From Flavobacteriaceae bacterium (GTDB lineage: Bacteria; Bacteroidota; Bacteroidia; Flavobacteriales; Flavobacteriaceae), in NCBI GenBank assembly GCA_016649785.1, contig JAENXB010000094.1, positions 1-10,135 on the forward strand: a stretch of DNA of 10,135 nt, in the 5' to 3' direction. How positions within the stretch are numbered: position 1 is the first letter of the stretch; each line of letters begins with the position of its first letter. The notes under the pieces are model-generated. The model had not been told where the DNA came from. It made no database searches and worked only from the letters and a program-made list of their open reading frames with translations. Of the stretch, positions 5,115-10,135 are shown piece by piece. The position numbers and the translations under genes were made by a program.

Positions 5115-6251
5115 TTAACTGTATTTTACCTTTCTTAAAATACGCAGACTTTCCTTGTATTCGCGATATGCTTTTTTATTATGAAGCCTTAAAACCTCTT
5201 TCGCACTTTCAAGTTTTTCTATGGCATCTTCAAATTGATTAAAATAACAAATCAAATAGGTTGCCGGAAGATTTACAAGGTCTCTCTCTTCCTGTTTATT
5301 TAGAGCAGCCCCATTCTTTAATTTTGAAAGCAAAGCATTATTGGCGTTGTAAATGTGATATAAAATTTTTTTATCGAATTGAGGCGGTTCAAACAGCAAT
5401 TTACTTTCCATCTCGTAGCTCGCGTTATCCCTAAATTTAATGGTGACTTCTTCCAGCGGATAATACTGAAATTTATTTTCCAATCCCAGGTGTACATATT
5501 CCACAATTTTGAAATAATCGTCGGTAATACTGATGCTTACTTCATCTAATTCAGAATAAAAAAGCTTCACCTGTTCATTGATAAGTTCAATATCCAGCCG
5601 CGAATAGTAAGTGTCATTTTTTATTTTTTTTATTTTCCCGGCCCAGCAAACCACAAAATACTCCTTGAACACTTTATAATTGGGATGAAAATCCTTTCGT
5701 TTGTTCATAAAATCGAAGACACCATCCAGGGTGAGTTCAATATTGTTTTGAGCGTGGTTTTCTATTGAAGCGACTATTTTGGAGTTCACATCCTTTATTT
5801 CGATCCCGAAAACTTTTGGCATACTTATGCTGCCTTCCCTGATATAAACTGAACCGCCGTAGTATTTCCAGATGTTTTTTCGCAGCGAACAGATCTTTCC
5901 GTTATTAGGTCTTATGGTCACCAATCCTACCACTAAATGGTCCGGTAAATGCGGAAAAGGGATATTCTCATAAGAAACCAAAGGCGGGTTGGAAAGATAG
6001 GCGTTCACGAGGTTCTGGATCTTACTGTCATCAAAAAAATCCACTCCCCGGATGCTATTATCCTCGTCTTCAACCCCTATTACGATATAGGAATTATTGT
6101 TGGGATTTGAATTTGCCAAAGCGCAAACGTGTTTTAAAAATTTGGCTTTCCCTTCTTTTTGGCCAATATTGAGCAACCGCTTTTTATCATAAAAGCTGTT
6201 CTCGTCATTATGCGCGAGCAGATTTTTTATTAATAGGCGTTTGTTGATCAT
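5115..6251 (-). CDS. AlbA_2 (Schlafen-type) domain protein with uncharacterised C-terminal region
   Basis: 378 residues. The N-terminal 150 or so match the AlbA_2/Schlafen-type putative nucleic-acid-binding domain: KEGKAKFLKHVCALANSN (32-49), the core strand NNSYIVIGVEDED (52-64), GVDFFDD (69-75), LVNAYLSNPP (81-90), and GSVYIREGS (133-141). Such proteins are often labelled 'ATP-binding' or 'transcriptional regulator', but no Walker motifs or helix-turn-helix are visible here. Residues about 170-320 look alpha/beta and resemble nothing I recognise. The last 60 (from NKQEERDLVNLPATYL on) look helical and charged. No signal peptide or membrane span. It is the first gene of a two-gene unit with the phosphoesterase. 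A promoter-like box and an ATTTGA repeat lie upstream. Molecular function unknown; RNA or DNA binding is inferred from the domain. Confidence 0.82.
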   Translation of the reverse strand: MINKRLLIKNLLAHNDENSFYDKKRLLNIGQKEGKAKFLKHVCALANSNPNNNSYIVIGVEDEDNSIRGVDFFDDSKIQNLVNAYLSNPPLVSYENIPFPHLPDHLVVGLVTIRPNNGKICSLRKNIWKYYGGSVYIREGSISMPKVFGIEIKDVNSKIVASIENHAQNNIELTLDGVFDFMNKRKDFHPNYKVFKEYFVVCWAGKIKKIKNDTYYSRLDIELINEQVKLFYSELDEVSISITDDYFKIVEYVHLGLENKFQYYPLEEVTIKFRDNASYEMESKLLFEPPQFDKKILYHIYNANNALLSKLKNGAALNKQEERDLVNLPATYLICYFNQFEDAIEKLESAKEVLRLHNKKAYREYKESLRILRKVKYS

Positions 6252-6311
6252 CTTAAACCTTTTGTCATTCCTGTAAAAGGGGGAATCTCTTTTTATATTT
6301 TGTGAAGTTAA

Positions 6312-6344
6312 TTTTCAAATCCCTGAATTTTCAAATCTTCAAAT
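6312..6344. repeat. Third copy of the TCAAAT repeat (AlbA_2 gene leader)
   Basis: TCAAAT occurs at 6315-6320, 6331-6336 and 6339-6344. TTTTCAAATC occurs twice here (6312, 6328), as it does near scoB (2447, 2471). Bases 6324-6344 are identical to 2443-2463. The segment lies between the AlbA_2 start and the SDR stop, so it would be transcribed in the leader of the AlbA_2 gene as the complement. Confidence 0.65.
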
Positions 6345-6353
6345 TGATTGAAG

Positions 6354-6361
6354 CAAAGATA
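6354..6361 (-). promoter_or_regulatory. Candidate -7 box for the AlbA_2/phosphoesterase unit (TATCTTTG)
   Basis: On the - strand the octamer TATCTTTG, identical to the box before fic, begins one base after the SDR stop codon and lies about 100 bases before the AlbA_2 ATG. It fits TAnnTTTG; no -33 TTG was found. The SDR transcript could equally read through. Confidence 0.38.
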
Positions 6362-6362
6362 A

Positions 6363-7115
6363 TTAATCCTTATTTATAATAGTACTGCTTGCCTGGGCGG
6401 TTGGCATTACAGTTAGATCGGCAATATTCACGTGATACGGTCTTGAAACCACGAATGTTATTATATCGGCAATATCCTCCGGTAAAAGTGGTTGAAATCC
6501 TTCATATACTTTTTCGGCACGTTCCTCATCACCTTTGAACCGCACTTTGCTAAAATCGGTTTTGGTCAAGCCGGGATTGACTGCGCCAACCCTAATACCG
6601 GCTTTGTTCAAATCTATTCTCATCGCCTGGTTGATGGCATCCACAGCAAATTTACTGGCACAATACACATTTCCGTTAGGATAAACTTCTTTTCCGGCAG
6701 TAGAGCCAATATTGATAATATGTCCTGATTTACGTTCCACCATTCCGGGAATTATAGCTTTGCTCACATATAAAAGACCCTTCACATTGATATCTATCAT
6801 AGCATCCCAATCATCGGTATTTCCTGCCTGAATGGAATTTAGGCCATGTGCATTTCCCGCATTGTTGACCAAAATATCGACATTCCGAAATTCTTTGGGC
6901 AAACTTTCAATTTGTTTAAAAACTTCGGTTTTATCGCGAATATCAAAACACAAGGTAGTGACCGAAACCAGTTTGGACAATTCGGTTTTAAGCTCATTGA
7001 GTGCGTCCTGCCTTCTTCCGCATAAAATTAAATCAAATTTTTGAGTGGCAAAAGCCCGGGCTGTGGCTTTTCCAATTCCGCTGGTAGCCCCAGTTATTAA
7101 TGCTACTTTTTTCAT
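6363..7115 (-). CDS. SDR-family NADP-dependent oxidoreductase (YdfG/3-hydroxy acid dehydrogenase-like)
   Basis: 250 residues, the typical length for a classical short-chain dehydrogenase/reductase. Seen: the cofactor loop TGATSGIG (8-15), the GRR pair at 33-35 that favours NADP(H), the NNAG motif (84-87), the catalytic Ser138 in INIGSTAG, and Tyr151/Lys155 in YCASK. PGLTKTDF follows (181-188), and the C-terminal PTAQASSTII resembles the YdfG group, which oxidises L-serine, L-allo-threonine and 3-hydroxy acids. Substrate is inferred only from that resemblance. It is transcribed away from the lipoprotein gene and sits 111 bases upstream of the AlbA_2 gene. I see no hairpin terminator after its stop, so part of the transcription may continue into the AlbA_2 unit. 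Confidence 0.93.
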   Translation of the reverse strand: MKKVALITGATSGIGKATARAFATQKFDLILCGRRQDALNELKTELSKLVSVTTLCFDIRDKTEVFKQIESLPKEFRNVDILVNNAGNAHGLNSIQAGNTDDWDAMIDINVKGLLYVSKAIIPGMVERKSGHIINIGSTAGKEVYPNGNVYCASKFAVDAINQAMRIDLNKAGIRVGAVNPGLTKTDFSKVRFKGDEERAEKVYEGFQPLLPEDIADIITFVVSRPYHVNIADLTVMPTAQASSTIINKD

Positions 7116-7306
7116 AAATGTTAAAATTAAATTTTTAAAAAGATTTGAAGGTATAAAATGTATTGCAAGTAAGCGACTTATCTAGATTAAACTTCAATCC
7201 CTACTTGTTAAAAATAGTTAATTGGGAATTTTTATAAAATGAAACATACAATTCGGCGTTTTAATGTTCAGAACCAAATTAATTTTAAACTCAAATCAAA
7301 TTAACT

Positions 7307-8125
7307 ATGAATCTAAAGAAACTGAAAATGAAGAAATTTACAGGCCTTTTGTTGGCCTTAGTTGCGGTAACAATGTTTTTTAGCTGTAGCGATGATGATG
7401 ATCCCGCAAGCGATCAAAACGCCAGGGTTAAGGTTAGTATGACCGATGAGCCCGGAGATTACCAGGCTGTATTTGTGGATGTGACAGATGTAAAGATCAA
7501 AGCCGATGCCGCTGCCGATGAAGAAGGTTGGGTAAGTTTAGGCAATGTACAACCCGGAATTTATGATTTATTGACTCTTACCGGTGGTGTGACACAACTT
7601 TTGGCTGACGCGGAAGTACCTGCAGGTTTTTTAGGCCAGATCCGATTGGTTTTGGGGACAGATAATAAAGTAGTCCTCAACGATGGTTCAGAACAACCGC
7701 TTAGCACTCCAAGTGCACAGCAATCCGGTTTAAAACTTCAGGTAAATCAAGAACTTGAAGCCGGTGTGGAATATGAATACCTATTGGATTTTGATGTAGA
7801 TAAATCTGTTGTATCCGCAGGGAATTCAGGAGGTTTTATCCTTAAGCCGGTAATCCGTCTTTCTGCGAAGGAAGGAACAGGAACAATTTCAGGTGAAGTT
7901 CAACCCTCTAATTTTCAAAGTGTAGTGACTGCAACCAATGCTTCTCACAGTATTTCAGCTTATACTGCCGCCGATGGGAAATTTTCGCTTAATGGAGTTC
8001 CAGCAGGTACTTACCAGGTAACTGTAACCCCTGCTTTAATTTCCGGATTAGATGCAATAGTAGTAAACAATGTGGTGGTGACATCAGGAGCTTCCATAGC
8101 ACTAGACCCCATCTTTTTGGAATAA
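7307..8125 (+). CDS. DUF4382 lipoprotein with C-terminal carboxypeptidase-regulatory-like module
   Basis: 272 residues from ATG 7307; a second ATG at 7328 (residue 8) would also leave a working signal peptide. A lysine-rich start, a hydrophobic stretch (11-25) and FFSC with Cys27 form a signal peptidase II lipoprotein signal. SDDDD follows the cysteine, like the acidic export signals that send Bacteroidota lipoproteins to the cell surface. Residues about 39-187 match DUF4382 (ARVKVSMTDEPGDYQAVFVDV, then YDLLTLTGG, LDFDVDKSVV, FILKPVIRL). Residues 192-272 form a small beta-sandwich of the carboxypeptidase-regulatory/CnaB-like kind (GTISGEVQP, AADGKFSLNGVPAGTYQVTV). There are no catalytic motifs; the role is unknown, perhaps binding or structural at the outer surface. 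It stands alone: divergent from the SDR gene and followed by its own terminator. Confidence 0.88.
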   Translation: MNLKKLKMKKFTGLLLALVAVTMFFSCSDDDDPASDQNARVKVSMTDEPGDYQAVFVDVTDVKIKADAAADEEGWVSLGNVQPGIYDLLTLTGGVTQLLADAEVPAGFLGQIRLVLGTDNKVVLNDGSEQPLSTPSAQQSGLKLQVNQELEAGVEYEYLLDFDVDKSVVSAGNSGGFILKPVIRLSAKEGTGTISGEVQPSNFQSVVTATNASHSISAYTAADGKFSLNGVPAGTYQVTVTPALISGLDAIVVNNVVVTSGASIALDPIFLE

Positions 8126-8150
8126 ATTGAGGTGTTAAAAGATTTTTTTA

Positions 8151-8187
8151 AAAAAGGCTGTCTGAAAAGGCAGTCTTTTTTTTGTTT
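8151..8187 (+). terminator. Rho-independent terminator after the lipoprotein gene
   Basis: AAAAAGGCTG (8151-8160) pairs with CAGTCTTTTT (8171-8180), with one G-T wobble, around a ten-base loop, and the T run extends to 8183. It lies 25 bases after the stop codon and isolates the lipoprotein gene from moxR. Confidence 0.85.
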
Positions 8188-8268
8188 TTCAACCGTTTTG
8201 GTTCAATAATTGCGAATTTGCATCGTTCCTAATTTGTGAATATCTTCACATTTTTAAAATTTAAACCT

Positions 8269-9273
8269 ATGATCGAGAATAATGCTTCAATAGATATTTC
8301 AAGCCTTAATGAAAAAATAGAAAGGGAAAGTGCTTTTGTAGACTTGCTTACTGCCGAAATAAATAAGGTGATCATAGGTCAAAAAGATATGGTGGAGCGT
8401 TTGTTAATAGGACTTCTTGGGCAGGGACATATCCTGCTTGAAGGTGTTCCGGGGTTGGCAAAAACCCTGGCGATAAATACCCTTTCACAAGCCGTTCACG
8501 GTAGTTTTAGCAGGATCCAGTTTACCCCGGACCTTTTGCCGGCCGATGTTACGGGTACTATGATCTACAATATGAAACTGAACGATTTCAGTATTAAAAA
8601 GGGGCCCATTTTCGCAAATTTCATCCTTGCCGATGAAATAAACAGAGCTCCCGCAAAAGTGCAGTCTGCTTTACTGGAGGCCATGCAGGAACGGCAAGTG
8701 ACAATTGGTGACGAAACTTTTATTCTGGATCGGCCTTTTCTGGTAATGGCAACCCAAAACCCTGTGGAACAGGAAGGAACTTATCCCTTGCCGGAAGCCC
8801 AGGTTGATAGGTTTATGCTAAAAACCGTCATCAAATATCCTAAAATGGCCGAGGAACAACTTATTGTTCGCGCAAATTTAAGAGGAGGTTTTGAGAAGGT
8901 AAATCCGGTAGTTAGTTTGGAACAAATCGCCAGGGCACAGGCGGCGGTTCGGGAGGTTTATATGGATGAAAAAATAGAAAAATATATACTGGATATCGTA
9001 TTTGCAACCAGAACTCCGGAAAAATATAAGTTGGAGGAATTAAAACCCCTTATCAATTTTGGAGCTTCGCCACGGGGAAGCATAAATTTGGCAATGGCAG
9101 CAAAATGTTACGCGTTTATAAAAAGAAGGGGATATGTTGTTCCGGAAGATGTAAGGGCGGTAGTATTTGATGTATTGCGCCACAGGATAGGATTAACTTA
9201 TGAAGCTGAAGCAGAAAATGTCACTTCCGAAGATATCATCAGCAAAATAATTAATGAAATAGAAGTGCCTTAA
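8269..9273 (+). CDS. moxR: MoxR-family AAA+ ATPase
   Basis: 334 residues from ATG 8269. A GTG eleven codons upstream is in frame, but its extra residues (MNIFTFLKFKP) do not look like the family. Seen: IGQKDMVERLLIGLL (36-50), Walker A GVPGLAKT (59-66), Walker B ILADEINRAP (119-128), sensor 1 LVMATQNP (158-165), GTYPLPEAQVDRF (170-182) and sensor 2 ASPRGS (266-271). MoxR ATPases act as chaperones that mature or activate partner complexes and nearly always adjoin genes for DUF58 and von Willebrand A-domain proteins. A DUF58 gene follows 90 bases downstream. In Bacteroidota this pair usually opens the Bat (aerotolerance-type) cluster, whose remaining genes would lie beyond the window. Cytoplasmic. 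No exact promoter box is seen in the 8188-8268 gap. Confidence 0.95.
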   Translation: MIENNASIDISSLNEKIERESAFVDLLTAEINKVIIGQKDMVERLLIGLLGQGHILLEGVPGLAKTLAINTLSQAVHGSFSRIQFTPDLLPADVTGTMIYNMKLNDFSIKKGPIFANFILADEINRAPAKVQSALLEAMQERQVTIGDETFILDRPFLVMATQNPVEQEGTYPLPEAQVDRFMLKTVIKYPKMAEEQLIVRANLRGGFEKVNPVVSLEQIARAQAAVREVYMDEKIEKYILDIVFATRTPEKYKLEELKPLINFGASPRGSINLAMAAKCYAFIKRRGYVVPEDVRAVVFDVLRHRIGLTYEAEAENVTSEDIISKIINEIEVP

Positions 9274-9363
9274 AAAGCCACCTTAATTCCCCGATGGGGA
9301 CTTCTTGTCAAAAAAAAACTTTTATTCCTTTTCTCAGCGGGAAAGACTTAGGAAAAGTAAAAA

Positions 9364-10135
9364 ATGGATACCAAAGAATTACTCAAAAAAGTCCGGAAAA
9401 TTGAAATCAAGACCAAGCGCCTGAGCAATCACGTGTTTGGAGGAGAGTACCATTCTACTTTTAAAGGTAGGGGAATGATCTTTAGCGAAGTGAGAAGTTA
9501 TCAGTTCGGGGACGATGTGAGGAGTATAGACTGGAATGTTACCGCACGCTATAATGAGCCTTTTGTCAAGGTTTTTGAAGAAGAACGCGAGTTGACCATG
9601 ATGTTGGTTGTAGATATTTCGGCATCAGAATTATTTGGGACCCAAAATCAATTTAAAAAGGAAATTATTACTGAAATTGCCGCCACCCTGGCGTTTTCGG
9701 CTTCCCAAAACAACGATAAAATAGGGCTTTTGCTTTTTTCAGACCAGATGGAGTTATTTATTCCGCCTAAAAAAGGCAGATTTCATGTGTTGCGTATTAT
9801 CCGGGAACTTCTGGAATTTGAACCAAAAGGCAAAAAAACCGATCTGGCAGAAGCTTTAAAGTATGTAACCAGCATTATTAAGAAAAAGGCCATCATTTTT
9901 ATATTGTCAGATTTTATTGCCGATGATTATCAGCGAACTTTAAAGATTATAAGCAACAAACACGATGTTACCGGAATCAGGATATATGACGCGAGGGAGG
10001 AAGAGATTCCCAATTTAGGGATGGTACAAATGTCAGACAGGGAAACCGATGAATTGGTAATGGTAAATACAGGTTCAAAATCTGTGAGACTCGCTTATGG
10101 CGCCTATTTTAAAGATCGGGAAAATTATTTCAGGG
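9364..10135 (+). CDS. DUF58 domain protein (vWA-like partner of MoxR), 5' part
   Basis: The frame opens at ATG 9364 (MDTKELLKKVRKIEIKTKR) and is still open at the window's end: 257 codons of a family usually near 290 residues, so only the tail is missing. The DUF58 signature is clear: GEYHSTFKGRGMIFSEVRSY (27-46), then QFGDDVRSIDWNVTAR (47-62) and EPFVKVFEEERELT (65-78). A MIDAS-like D-x-S-x-S (DISAS, Asp84/Ser86/Ser88) follows in the vWA-like fold, with the ILSDF strand later. There is no signal peptide or membrane span, unlike longer DUF58 proteins with N-terminal helices, so this is the short cytoplasmic form. It follows moxR on the same strand after a 90-base gap without a T-run terminator, so co-transcription is likely. 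It is thought to work with MoxR; the exact biochemical role is not settled. Confidence 0.93.
   Translation, partial: MDTKELLKKVRKIEIKTKRLSNHVFGGEYHSTFKGRGMIFSEVRSYQFGDDVRSIDWNVTARYNEPFVKVFEEERELTMMLVVDISASELFGTQNQFKKEIITEIAATLAFSASQNNDKIGLLLFSDQMELFIPPKKGRFHVLRIIRELLEFEPKGKKTDLAEALKYVTSIIKKKAIIFILSDFIADDYQRTLKIISNKHDVTGIRIYDAREEEIPNLGMVQMSDRETDELVMVNTGSKSVRLAYGAYFKDRENYFR

Noticed and set aside
8230..8236. TAATTTG as a -7 box for moxR
   Set aside because: It has one base too few between TA and TTTG to fit TAnnTTTG, and no -33 element is present.
9288..9300. TCCCC-GAT-GGGGA hairpin after moxR as a terminator
   Set aside because: The stem is only five pairs with a three-base loop and no T run follows; the next homopolymer is A-rich. 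It should not stop transcription into the DUF58 gene.

Overview
The window looks like chromosomal DNA of a marine or soil flavobacterium (Bacteroidota, probably Flavobacteriaceae). The evidence is low GC, TAnnTTTG-type promoter boxes in place of Shine-Dalgarno-rich leaders, a lipoprotein with an acidic run after its cysteine, a soluble acyl-ACP desaturase, and a MoxR/DUF58 pair. I cannot name the genus from sequence alone.

Layout. (1) Positions 1-3143, + strand: the 3' end of scoA and a complete scoB, the two subunits of a succinyl-CoA:3-ketoacid CoA-transferase. They are normally adjacent, but here about 2.1 kb of foreign-looking DNA separates them. That insert holds a frameshifted four-helix-bundle (S23/IVP-type) pseudogene, the 3' tail of a type I restriction specificity gene (hsdS), three tandem AT-rich dyads, an intact Fic-domain gene, and a frameshifted 5' stub of an hsdR-like gene. 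The order hsdS tail - fic - hsdR stub suggests the wreck of a type I restriction-modification locus in which only fic survives. ATTTGA-rich repeats lie at both edges. (2) A perfect palindromic terminator (3182-3215) separates this convergently from a - strand block (3243-7115): acyl-ACP desaturase, PPP-type metallophosphoesterase, AlbA_2-domain protein and an SDR oxidoreductase, listed left to right and transcribed right to left. The phosphoesterase and AlbA_2 genes are one base apart and surely co-transcribed. (3) From 7307 rightwards, + strand: a DUF4382 lipoprotein with a C-terminal beta-sandwich module, a terminator, a MoxR AAA+ ATPase, and the first 257 codons of a DUF58 protein that leaves the window. 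The last two form the start of a MoxR/DUF58 (Bat-like) cluster.

How the genes work together: ScoA and ScoB form one enzyme of ketone-body/acetoacetate use. The desaturase makes monounsaturated acyl chains. MoxR and DUF58 act as a chaperone ATPase with a vWA-like partner. The fic island has no evident link to its neighbours. Gaps: 7116-7306 (191 bases between the divergent SDR and lipoprotein genes) shows no exact TAnnTTTG box on either strand. The gap 9274-9363 holds only a 13-base mini-hairpin (TCCCC-GAT-GGGGA, 9288-9300) without a following T run. I find no tRNA, rRNA, CRISPR array or intact insertion sequence.

Nothing here is clearly a new biological system. The parts most worth checking are the fic island inside scoAB, the dyad array in front of fic, and the ATTTGA repeat family.
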